Assembly (NCBI GenBank): GCA_002437415.1
Contig: DJPL01000009.1
Coordinates: forward strand, 1 to 18,876
Direction of reading: 5' to 3'
Length of the DNA: 18,876 nt
From: Ruminococcaceae bacterium UBA6413
Lineage (GTDB): Bacteria > Bacillota > Clostridia > Oscillospirales > Ruminococcaceae
Below, piece by piece: positions 8,100 through 14,737 of this stretch (its first letter is position 1; every line of letters starts with the position of its first letter). The notes beneath the pieces were generated by a model, which was given only the letters and a program-made list of their open reading frames with translations, ran no database searches and was not told the origin of the DNA. The translations under genes were made by a program, and so were the position numbers.

Positions 8100-9530
8100 T
8101 CAGCCCTTGAGCTTTTCTTCAAGCATTGCCTTTATACTTGCGGGTGATGCCGCACCCTTGAGCGCCTTGTTGCACTGTCCCATAAGGAAGCCGAATACCT
8201 TTGTTTCGCCGCTTCTGTACTGCTCTACAGCCTTGGGGTTAGCCTCCATTATGCCGTTTATCGTCTTTTCAAGCAGTTCGTTGTCTTCCTTTATCCATAA
8301 CTGCTGTTCCTCGGCGATAGTTTCGGGCTTCTTGCCCGATTCGATCATTTCACGCAGGATAATTTTTCTGTTATCCTTTGATATCTTGCCTGTTTCCGCA
8401 AGCTCTATAAGCTTTGCGAGATCTTCCGCCGTGAACTTCATATTATCAAGGTCAAGCTCTCCGAGGTTTATTCTTCTCATAAGCTCAACCACTATGAACG
8501 TGCCGATAGGCTTGGGGTTATTATATGCCTTTACCGCATTTTCAAACAGGTCGCTGACACGCTTTGAATCTGTCAGCACCTTAGCGTCTGCCGCCGATAT
8601 GCCGTATTCGCCGGTATAGCGTGCTACTCTCTGCTCGGGCATTTCGGGAATGTCCGCCTTGATAGCCGCAAGCTCTTCTTCCGTGAAGATTATCGGCGGT
8701 ATATCGGGATCGGGGAAATAACGGTAGTCGTGAGCGTCCTCCTTTGAACGAAGCGAGCTTGTTTCGCCTGTAGCGTCATTGAAGTGGAGCGTTTCCTGTA
8801 CTACTCTTTCACCGTTCTCGATAAGCTCTGTCTGGCGGTATATTTCATATTCGATGGCTCTCTGTATAGCCTTTGTGGAGTTCAGGTTCTTGACCTCGGT
8901 TCTTGTTCCGAGCCTGTCTGAATCCTTTTCGGCAAGCGAAATATTAACGTCACATCTCATTGAGCCCTGTTCAAGCTTACCGTCGCATACGCCTGCGTAC
9001 TGGAGCATAAGTCTTATCTTTTCAAAGAACGCTATGACCTCGGCGGCTGAATGGAAATCAGGCTCGGTCACTATCTCTATAAGCGGGATACCGCAACGGT
9101 TGTAGTCCGCAAGGCTGACACGCTCGATATCGTCGTGTACGAGCTTACCTGCGTCCTCTTCAAGGTGTATACGGTTTATTCTCATCGTCTTCTGCTCGCC
9201 GTCAACCGTCACGTCAACGTGACCGCCGAGGCACACGGGACGGGGCATCTGCGATATCTGATACGCCTTGGGCAGGTCGGGATAGAAGTAGTTTTTTCTG
9301 TCCCACTTTGTAAAGCGCGATATCTCGCAGTTCATGATGTAGCCTGCTTTTATAATGTACTCAACAGCCTTTGCGTTAAGCACGGGGAGCGTTCCGGGAA
9401 GACCGGAGCAGACAGGACAGCATCTTGAGTTAGGCTCACCGCCGAACTCAGCCGAGCAGGTGCAGAATACCTTTGAGTTTGTCAGAAGCTCTGCGTGTAT
9501 TTCAAGTCCTATGGTAGGATATAATTTCAT
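8100..9530 (-). CDS. gatB: Asp/Glu-tRNA(Asn/Gln) amidotransferase subunit B
   Basis: GatB binds the misacylated tRNA and activates its Asp or Glu side chain with ATP before amidation by ammonia from GatA. The 476-residue length is normal. The N-terminus has GLEIHAELLT and the zinc-site cysteines FCTCSAEFG and RCCPVC (Cys23, Cys25, Cys38, Cys41), followed by the cradle domain with KNYFYPDLPK. The C-terminal helical and YqeY-like tail domain, which touches the tRNA elbow, is complete and ends MLEEKLKG. It begins 19 bp after gatA and has a weak ribosome site (AAGGGACGG, rather distant), so translation may depend on the upstream gene. Confidence 0.97.
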   Translation of the reverse strand: MKLYPTIGLEIHAELLTNSKVFCTCSAEFGGEPNSRCCPVCSGLPGTLPVLNAKAVEYIIKAGYIMNCEISRFTKWDRKNYFYPDLPKAYQISQMPRPVCLGGHVDVTVDGEQKTMRINRIHLEEDAGKLVHDDIERVSLADYNRCGIPLIEIVTEPDFHSAAEVIAFFEKIRLMLQYAGVCDGKLEQGSMRCDVNISLAEKDSDRLGTRTEVKNLNSTKAIQRAIEYEIYRQTELIENGERVVQETLHFNDATGETSSLRSKEDAHDYRYFPDPDIPPIIFTEEELAAIKADIPEMPEQRVARYTGEYGISAADAKVLTDSKRVSDLFENAVKAYNNPKPIGTFIVVELMRRINLGELDLDNMKFTAEDLAKLIELAETGKISKDNRKIILREMIESGKKPETIAEEQQLWIKEDNELLEKTINGIMEANPKAVEQYRSGETKVFGFLMGQCNKALKGAASPASIKAMLEEKLKG

Positions 9531-9549
9531 GTGTTGTTACCGTCCCTTC

Positions 9550-10998
9550 TCAAACCTTGCTGTAACGTCTGTCAAACGTCTTTTCAAAAGCGTCTGCCGT
9601 CTGTATCAGCGTAGCCTCGTCCCACTTTCTGCCGACAAGCGACATACCTATCGGCATACCGTCTGCGTTATATCCGCAGGGTACCGATATTGCGGGGAGC
9701 GATGCGATGTTTACGGTTACGGTGCATATATCCGCAAGATACATCTTAACGGGATCGGTTTCCTGCTCGCCTATCTTATATGCCACTGTGGGAGCTGTAG
9801 GTGTCAGTATAACGTCCGCATTCTCGAATATCTCGTTATATTCCTTTATGATCTGCTGCTTTAATGCAAGCGCCTTTAAATAGTATGCGTCATAGTAACC
9901 GCTTGAAAGGGCGTAGTTACCGAGAAGTATACGGCGCTTTACCTCATCGCCGAAGCCTCTTGTTCGGCTGTCGCGGATCATCTCGTCAAAGGTTCTTCCC
10001 TCGCCTCTAAGACCGTACTTGATACCGTCAAATCTTGAAAGGTTTGATGCCGCCTCGGCACTTGCCACAAGGTAGTAAGCCGATACTGCATACTTAAGGC
10101 TCTTCATTGAGCAGTCAACCAGTGTTGCACCCATTTCTTCATATTTCTTTGCCGCCGCAAGGACTGCGTTCTTTACTTCATCGTCTGTACTGTCGGCGAA
10201 AAATTCCTTCGGAAGAGCTATCTTCATGCCCTTTATATCCTTGCCGACCTTTGCGTTGAAGTCCTCGGCGGGCTTGCTTGCACTTGTTGCGTCACGGCTG
10301 TCCTTACCGCAGATAACATTAAGTATCGTGCCGCAGTCAACCGCATTGTTTGCGATAGGTCCTATCTGGTCAAGCGAGCTTGCGAAAGCTACCAGACCGT
10401 AACGTGATACTCTGCCGTATGTCGGCTTAAGACCTGTAACACCGCAGAATGAAGCGGGCTGTCTTATAGATCCGCCTGTGTCGCTTCCGAGTGCCGCAGG
10501 CGCTATTCCTGCCGATACGACAGCCGCAGAACCGCCGCTCGAACCGCCGGGAACACGGGTCAGATCAAAGGGGTTTCTTGTCTTTGCGAATGCGCTTGTC
10601 TGTGTAGAGCCGCCCATTGCAAATTCATCCATGCTTGTCTTGCCGAGAAGAACATAATTCTCAGCCTTCAGCTTTTCTATTACGTTCGCATCGTAAGGCG
10701 GAACAAAGTTTTCAAGCATCTTTGACGCGCAGGTCGTTCTTATTCCGTCCGTGCAGATATTATCCTTTATGGCAAGCGGTATACCCGTGAGCGCCTTTGC
10801 CTCGCCCTTGTCTATGATTTCCTGTGCCTTTTCGGCATTTTTCAGCGCCTCGTCGTCGGTCACTGTGATATAGCCGAGCACCTCGGGGTTTTTAGCCTTT
10901 ATACTGTCTGAATATTCCTTGCAAAGCTCTGCGGCGCTTATCTGCTTTGTGTCGAGCATTTCACGCAGAGAACTCAGTGTCTGTTTTTTAAGCTCCAT
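9550..10998 (-). CDS. gatA: Asp/Glu-tRNA(Asn/Gln) amidotransferase subunit A
   Basis: GatA is the amidase-signature glutaminase that releases ammonia from glutamine and passes it to GatB. The 482-residue protein shows the full Ser-cisSer-Lys triad: Lys78 in GIPLAIKDN, Ser153 in PGGSSGGSA and Ser177 in GSDTGGSIRQ. These lie one residue from the positions I recall for Staphylococcus aureus GatA (79, 154, 178). The start ATG has AGAAAGGA 10 nt upstream. It begins 26 bp after gatC, in the normal gatC-gatA-gatB order. Confidence 0.97.
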   Translation of the reverse strand: MELKKQTLSSLREMLDTKQISAAELCKEYSDSIKAKNPEVLGYITVTDDEALKNAEKAQEIIDKGEAKALTGIPLAIKDNICTDGIRTTCASKMLENFVPPYDANVIEKLKAENYVLLGKTSMDEFAMGGSTQTSAFAKTRNPFDLTRVPGGSSGGSAAVVSAGIAPAALGSDTGGSIRQPASFCGVTGLKPTYGRVSRYGLVAFASSLDQIGPIANNAVDCGTILNVICGKDSRDATSASKPAEDFNAKVGKDIKGMKIALPKEFFADSTDDEVKNAVLAAAKKYEEMGATLVDCSMKSLKYAVSAYYLVASAEAASNLSRFDGIKYGLRGEGRTFDEMIRDSRTRGFGDEVKRRILLGNYALSSGYYDAYYLKALALKQQIIKEYNEIFENADVILTPTAPTVAYKIGEQETDPVKMYLADICTVTVNIASLPAISVPCGYNADGMPIGMSLVGRKWDEATLIQTADAFEKTFDRRYSKV

Positions 10999-11024
10999 TA
11001 TTCTCTTATCCTTTCTGCTCGTTA

Positions 11025-11303
11025 TCAGTCAACCATCTTCGGAACCACATAGCAGTTTCCGCTGGGCTGTGTGTTGCTGAGCAGCTTCTCTGTCGGGAAT
11101 GAAGGCTTTGCAACGTCTTTTCTTACCTCGTCATAGCTTATGCTGTTATTATCCTTTGTATCATCGTAAACTACGTCAAATTCCTTTACGGTGTCCATAA
11201 GCTCGATTATCGCGCTCATTTCGCCCATTACTTTCTCTTTGCCCTCATCGGTATAATTGAGCTTGCTCAGATTACACAGATGGTCAATGGTCTTTATATC
11301 CAT
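11025..11303 (-). CDS. gatC: Asp/Glu-tRNA(Asn/Gln) amidotransferase subunit C
   Basis: GatC is the small subunit that wraps GatA and stabilises the GatA-GatB complex. The 92-residue length and pattern are typical: an N-terminal helix with HLCNLSKLNYTDEGKEK, a second helix MSAIIELMDTVKEFD (about 28-42), and a C-terminal segment with VRKDVAKPS and PKMVD. It is the first gene of the operon. The ATG at 11301-11303 is preceded by AAGGAAAGGA. Two candidate promoters lie 60-110 bp upstream and there is no T-box element between them and the gene. Confidence 0.95.
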   Translation of the reverse strand: MDIKTIDHLCNLSKLNYTDEGKEKVMGEMSAIIELMDTVKEFDVVYDDTKDNNSISYDEVRKDVAKPSFPTEKLLSNTQPSGNCYVVPKMVD

Positions 11304-11364
11304 TATGCCGTCATTCCTTTCCTTCGGGGCTTTTTCCGCCGATTAGGGCAGAACCTACTGACCC

Positions 11365-11393
11365 ATTATAGTTATACTTTAACTATTATACAA
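11365..11393 (-). promoter_or_regulatory. Proximal promoter of the gatCAB-aspS operon
   Basis: Minus-strand TTGTAT (11388-11393) and perfect TATAAT (11365-11370) are separated by 17 bp. A 7-bp inverted repeat ATAGTTA-TACTT-TAACTAT (11368-11386) fills the spacer and could be an operator. Confidence 0.65.
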
Positions 11394-11413
11394 CATTGCG
11401 AGCCTATTTGCAA
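11385..11413 (-). promoter_or_regulatory. Distal promoter of the gatCAB-aspS operon
   Basis: Minus-strand TTGCAA (11408-11413) and perfect TATAAT (11385-11390) are separated by 17 bp. Its -10 overlaps the -35 of the proximal promoter, so both cannot be occupied at once. Confidence 0.5.
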
Positions 11414-11868
11414 GCGTTAGAGGGCAAAAAACTGTGTTTAAGTGAGATTTGAAAGTGTTAAGGAGGATTTTGATATACAATTTTATTTAATATATTGCAC
11501 GACTATGACCGTCTTAGTCATGATTAGATGTCAGTGTACTTACTGCGTTTTAAAAACCTCCGTCAACGCAACATTCAAAAACAGGCAACATCGGGAAAGG
11601 CGAATTTACAGTGCCTTTCAGGCACACAAGAACTCCCCCGACTTATCATCGGGGGAGTTCCTGCTTATTGATCGAGGGGATGTATATAAAACTTTCGTTG
11701 TACTTAGTCGGAGCGGTATCGCGCCTGCGGTAACTGCGCCCCTATAATAACCGCCGTGGCGGTAATCAAGGCACTCGCCTTATCGTCTTCGGAATTCCTT
11801 TTCCTCTGACTATGGTTAAATTATAACGCCCATTTGTTAAATGAATAATAACTGAGGGTGAAAGGTTT
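11414..11868. other. Gene-free, hairpin-rich intergenic stretch
   Basis: No credible gene is visible here. Several small dyads are: TGCGTT/AACGCA (11544-11570), GTGCC-TTTCA-GGCAC (11611-11625), a strong 12-bp stem (11630-11660), ACCGCC-GT-GGCGGT (11750-11763), AAGGC-ACTC-GCCTT (11768-11781) and CATTT-GTT-AAATG (11831-11843). An imperfect direct repeat GCGGTATCGCGCC/GCGGTAACTGCGCC occupies 11713-11740, and AGGGG (11675-11679) can pair with CCCCT (11739-11743) to enclose it. An orphan AAGGAGG at 11460-11466 leads only to a 6-codon frame. A structured RNA or an eroded repeat element would fit; I could not match a known RNA family. Confidence 0.5.
11630..11660. terminator. Strong 12-bp stem-loop, terminator-like
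   Basis: GAACTCCCCCGA (11630-11641) and TCGGGGGAGTTC (11649-11660) pair perfectly around a 7-nt loop. The stem is typical of an intrinsic terminator, but neither strand has a real T-run after it (TTGTG on minus, CTGCTT on plus). It may be a decayed terminator or a structural arm of an RNA. Confidence 0.45.
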
Positions 11869-11908
11869 ATGAAAACGAGAAATTTCCCGACTTTTTTCGT
11901 TTTCCCTA

Positions 11909-11937
11909 TTGACAAATCGCTCGTATCAGTATATACT
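11909..11937 (+). promoter_or_regulatory. Near-consensus promoter of the ytrA-like operon
   Basis: Consensus TTGACA (11909-11914), a 17-bp spacer and TATACT (11932-11937). It drives the GntR-type regulator and the ABC genes behind it. An 8-bp inverted repeat GAAAACGA/TCGTTTTC (11871-11904) lies just upstream of the -35. Confidence 0.85.
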
Positions 11938-11938
11938 G
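11927..11938. promoter_or_regulatory. Palindromic operator candidate over the -10
   Basis: CAGTATATACTG is a perfect 12-bp palindrome that contains the whole -10 hexamer. A regulator bound here would block RNA polymerase. The YtrA-like repressor encoded 70 bp downstream is the obvious candidate; this is inference. Confidence 0.6.
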
Positions 11939-11948
11939 TATATATAAC

Positions 11949-11976
11949 ACATAAACAGTCCGATCACCTGTTATGT
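11949..11976 (+). promoter_or_regulatory. Inverted repeat in the ytrA-like leader
   Basis: ACATAA-A-CAG (11949-11958) pairs with CTG-TTATGT (11968-11976), 9 bp with one bulged A. It falls just after the expected transcription start, so it could be a second operator half or a 5' RNA hairpin. A separate 10-bp palindrome GTAAGCTTAC follows at 11980-11989. Confidence 0.45.
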
Positions 11977-12010
11977 GACGTAAGCTTACAAAACCAAAAA
12001 AGGAGGAAGC

Positions 12011-12379
12011 ATGAAAATTCTTCTTAATTCCGATATTCCGATATACAAGCAGATATCAGCCGATTTCAAGGAGCGTATCATGAACGGCTCTATTCCTGCC
12101 GGGGAATATCTCCCCTCGATAAGAGGGCTTGCAAAAGAACTTAAAATCAGCGTAATAACCACAATGAAAGCCTATGAGGAGCTTTGCTCGGAGGGGCTTG
12201 TCAGTGCTGTTCAGGGTAAGGGCTATATAGTCAACGCCCAGGACACAGGTATGATAAAGGAACAGTATATGCGGCTTCTCGAACAGCATTTGCAGGACGC
12301 GCTCGACTGCGCAAGACTTGCGGGGTTGTCCGTTGACGAGGTATGCGAGGTACTGAAAACACTCGGCAGTATCGACTGA
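12011..12379 (+). CDS. GntR-family transcriptional regulator, YtrA subfamily
   Basis: A 122-residue DNA-binding repressor. The N-terminal winged helix-turn-helix (about 1-75) has PIYKQISADFKERIMNGSI, the recognition region LPSIRGLAKELKIS followed by TTMKAYEELCSEGL, and the wing VQGKGYIV. The short helical C-terminus (about 80-120) lacks any effector domain, as is usual for YtrA proteins, which act next to ABC transporter operons and often respond to cell-wall antibiotics. The start has AGGAGG directly upstream. It is first in an operon with an ABC ATPase and two membrane proteins, and is likely self-regulated through the palindrome over its promoter. Its specific inducer cannot be read from the sequence. 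Confidence 0.93.
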   Translation: MKILLNSDIPIYKQISADFKERIMNGSIPAGEYLPSIRGLAKELKISVITTMKAYEELCSEGLVSAVQGKGYIVNAQDTGMIKEQYMRLLEQHLQDALDCARLAGLSVDEVCEVLKTLGSID

Positions 12380-12399
12380 TTTATTTAAAAGGAGATAGT

Positions 12400-13302
12400 A
12401 TGGAAGAGGTAATCAGGGTAAGTGAACTTACCAGAAAATATAAAGATTTTTCGCTCGGTCCTGTTGACCTTGCGTTTCCGAAAGGCTTTGCCACAGCGCT
12501 TATCGGCGCAAACGGCGCGGGAAAAACAACACTTATGGATATAATATGCGGTATCACCGCAAAAACAGACGGCACAGTGACATATTTCGGAGAAACCGAC
12601 AACCCCGACAAGGGCAACATCAAAGAGCGTATCGGCTACTGTGCGTCGCAGGCAATGTTCCCTGCAAGCTGGAAGGTAAAGGACATTGTGCTTTCGATGA
12701 GCCTTGCCTTTGATAATTTCGATAAGGACAGATTTTATGCGCTTTTAAGCGAGCTTGGCGTTACCGATGAAAAGGACAGTAAAAAGACCTTATCGAGTAT
12801 GTCGGACGGTATGAAGATGAGGGTTTTCTTAGCGTCCGCTTTCGCAAGAGATACCGATTTACTGGTACTCGATGAACCGGGTTCATCGCTTGATCCGCTT
12901 ATGCGCGACAGGCTTTGCGACCGTTTCCGTGACTATATCGACAGCGGCAACGGCGAGAAGAGCGTTATCTTCTCAACTCACAACATCGCCGATATGGAGA
13001 ACGCCGCAGACTATGTTATCTTTATGGATAACGGCAAGGTGACCGAACAGGGCTTTACAGAGGACTTAAAGGATAAGTACGTTGTTGTCAGCGCAGAGCC
13101 TGAAAGCCTTGACAGGATATCGCCGCTTCTGCTCTGCTCTTCACATTCATCGTCTACCGCCACAGGTCTTGCCTTAGCCGAAAACAAGCAGAAGCTTGAA
13201 GCGCTCGGCGCAGTGACTGAACGCCCAACCTTAAGCCAACTCAGCATTGACCTTATGAAGATTGCAGAAGAAAAGCGCCTTGCTCTTAAAAAGGAGGCTT
13301 GA
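12400..13302 (+). CDS. ABC transporter ATP-binding protein (YtrB-like)
   Basis: A 300-residue ABC ATPase that should power the two membrane proteins encoded next. Motifs are Walker A GANGAGKT (36-43), Q-loop Gln84, signature LSSMSDGMKMR (131-141), Walker B LLVLDEP (154-160) and switch His194 in FSTHN. The GMKMR form of the signature is typical of ABC-2-type exporters of the YtrB/CcmA group. About 80 residues after the nucleotide-binding domain (220-300) form a regulatory tail of no known function. I chose ATG 12400 because AAAAGGAG lies 5 nt upstream; the frame is open 57 bp further up but would overlap the regulator gene without a ribosome site. The stop lies just before the next gene. Confidence 0.93.
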   Translation: MEEVIRVSELTRKYKDFSLGPVDLAFPKGFATALIGANGAGKTTLMDIICGITAKTDGTVTYFGETDNPDKGNIKERIGYCASQAMFPASWKVKDIVLSMSLAFDNFDKDRFYALLSELGVTDEKDSKKTLSSMSDGMKMRVFLASAFARDTDLLVLDEPGSSLDPLMRDRLCDRFRDYIDSGNGEKSVIFSTHNIADMENAADYVIFMDNGKVTEQGFTEDLKDKYVVVSAEPESLDRISPLLLCSSHSSSTATGLALAENKQKLEALGAVTERPTLSQLSIDLMKIAEEKRLALKKEA

Positions 13303-13304
13303 AT

Positions 13305-14012
13305 ATGAATAAATCGATACGCATATTCAATGCAAATACGTTGTTCAAGATTTCCATTATGATAATAGTTCTTACCGCCGCAATATATATGATAGGCTTC
13401 TTCGTTGGCTCTGCCGCAGGAAAAAGCGACAGAGAAAATACCGATGACAATACAGCTGTATCCGAAGAATCTGACGATGTTGCATATTCCGCCCTTAATA
13501 CAGTGTGCTGTATTATCGGATTTGCAGGTGCGATCTCAATAAACGGCAATGCCATAAACCTCTACTACAAGGTTGACGGCAGTAAATACGCAAGGACGAT
13601 AAAACACGGCGAAGAAAAGTTCTGCAAATCGCTTGCAGGCTCAGTTCTGATTTCGTCGGCTACTGCGATAGCCGCACCGCTTGTGCTCGGAATTTTCACG
13701 ATCATGACCGGTGAATTTGAGCTGAGAGGTTTACTGCCTATGGTGCTGTTTTCGCTGGGTGCGTCGCTGTTGTCCGACATTCTGATAAGACCGCTGATAT
13801 CAACAAAATCTGCCAATGCAAGAACATTTCTTCTCCTGATATCAATGCTTGTCGCTATGTTCATCATGACCTCTGTAACAACGGCGGCAAGCCATATAAG
13901 CTATGCCGCTACACTTATCATGAGTGTTGCAATGACGTTGGTCGGGGCGGTCGGAACGGCTGTTTCAACAGCGTCTGCCTGCCGCTATATCAATGAAAAC
14001 TGGCAGTTCTGA
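13305..14012 (+). CDS. Multi-pass membrane protein, probable ABC-2-type permease subunit
   Basis: No family recognised by motif. The 235-residue protein has about six hydrophobic segments: 15-36, 60-80, 110-134, 142-161, 173-193 and 200-222. An acidic loop (about 40-58, rich in Asp and Glu) lies between the first two. A KYARTIKHGEEKF stretch (94-106) resembles the cytoplasmic loop that precedes the core helices in small ABC-2 permeases. The frame also allows a TTG at 13299, but AAGGAGG at 13291-13297 is only 1 nt from it and 7 nt from ATG 13305, so the ATG is preferred. It follows the ATPase by 2 bp and precedes the second membrane protein by 9 bp, which supports a two-subunit transmembrane part. 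Confidence 0.85.
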   Translation: MNKSIRIFNANTLFKISIMIIVLTAAIYMIGFFVGSAAGKSDRENTDDNTAVSEESDDVAYSALNTVCCIIGFAGAISINGNAINLYYKVDGSKYARTIKHGEEKFCKSLAGSVLISSATAIAAPLVLGIFTIMTGEFELRGLLPMVLFSLGASLLSDILIRPLISTKSANARTFLLLISMLVAMFIMTSVTTAASHISYAATLIMSVAMTLVGAVGTAVSTASACRYINENWQF

Positions 14013-14021
14013 GGAGGGCAT

Positions 14022-14711
14022 ATGAAGGATTTTCTTTTATCGCTGAAATTCGTTATAAAGCGCGTATTCAGGCTTACCGCCGCCAATGTTGCGTGGCTAA
14101 TCGTTACCGCTTTTATTGTTGTGATAGGAACAGTCGCAATGGCTCTTGAGCCTGTTGCAAAAGGTGATTATGACTATCAGTTTTATCTGATGATGCTACC
14201 GTTCCTGTCGGTGTTCCTGTCTTTCGGACTATCGTCGTTCTATTTGGACGTTTATGCAAGCGTCTATATCCGCACAAGCAGGCTGTACAAGTGCCTGCGG
14301 ACGAGGGCGGTACAGGTATTTATGCTGATTTTCGACGTTGCGGCTCTGATACCGGCGGTTATAGTTACCGCTGTCGCAAACCCTGCCGCCCTGCCCGACT
14401 TTATACTTATATCGGCGATCGTAATCGGTATCAGTCTGCCGCTTTCATCGGCTTATTTTCTCATGTGGATGGTCTTCTGCGGATACTCGATATTCAACTT
14501 ATTATCGGGCTTTTTCGGGGATGGATATATGGCGGATGGCTTTGCGTTTATGCCCGCTGAGCTTTCAGACAGTCTGCCTGTTGCGGCGCTGTCGGGGGCA
14601 GCGATACTGCTTGCGGGACTTATAGCTTCATTTATCGTGTCGGACATCATTTTCCGCATAAGAAAGCGCCCTCAGGACAGGCAGATGCTGAAAGGAGCGA
14701 CGCAGGCGTGA
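14022..14711 (+). CDS. Multi-pass membrane protein, second ABC permease subunit
   Basis: A 229-residue protein with about six hydrophobic segments (21-42, 55-78, 97-118, 126-148, 150-165, 186-210) and a short basic C-terminus RIRKRPQDR. The layout resembles the preceding membrane protein, with a YIRTSRLYKCLRTRA loop (82-96) in the same place as that protein's KYARTIKHG loop, so the two may be diverged paralogues that form a heterodimeric channel. Start supported by GAGGAGG upstream. Its last codons lie inside an inverted repeat shared with the convergent gene 5 bp away. Substrate unknown. Confidence 0.85.
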   Translation: MKDFLLSLKFVIKRVFRLTAANVAWLIVTAFIVVIGTVAMALEPVAKGDYDYQFYLMMLPFLSVFLSFGLSSFYLDVYASVYIRTSRLYKCLRTRAVQVFMLIFDVAALIPAVIVTAVANPAALPDFILISAIVIGISLPLSSAYFLMWMVFCGYSIFNLLSGFFGDGYMADGFAFMPAELSDSLPVAALSGAAILLAGLIASFIVSDIIFRIRKRPQDRQMLKGATQA

Positions 14712-14737
14712 AGGTGTCAACGCTCACCTTTCAGCAT
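14685..14737. terminator. Inverted repeat at the convergent gene ends, possible bidirectional terminator
   Basis: ATGCTGAAAGG (14685-14695) pairs perfectly with CCTTTCAGCAT (14727-14737), and the next bases AGCG (14696-14699) can pair with CGCT (14721-14724). Each arm is coding: both convergent genes read Met-Leu-Lys-Gly from it. There is no T-run on either side, so action as an intrinsic terminator is uncertain. Confidence 0.45.

Noticed and set aside
11304..11364. A T-box riboswitch before gatC
   Set aside because: I looked for the T-box core (TGGNACCGCG-like) and a following terminator on the minus strand; the leader from the promoters is only about 55-75 nt and has neither.
11442..11747. 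A 101-codon plus-strand open frame in the hairpin-rich region
   Set aside because: No ribosome site before its ATG, it runs through the 12-bp stem-loop and several dyads, and the translation has no recognisable domain. Open by chance is more likely.
11869..12030. A roughly 50-codon plus-strand frame starting after GAAAGG, upstream of the YtrA-like gene
   Set aside because: It covers the -35, -10 and ribosome site of the regulator gene, so its sequence is explained by control elements. No promoter of its own is visible.
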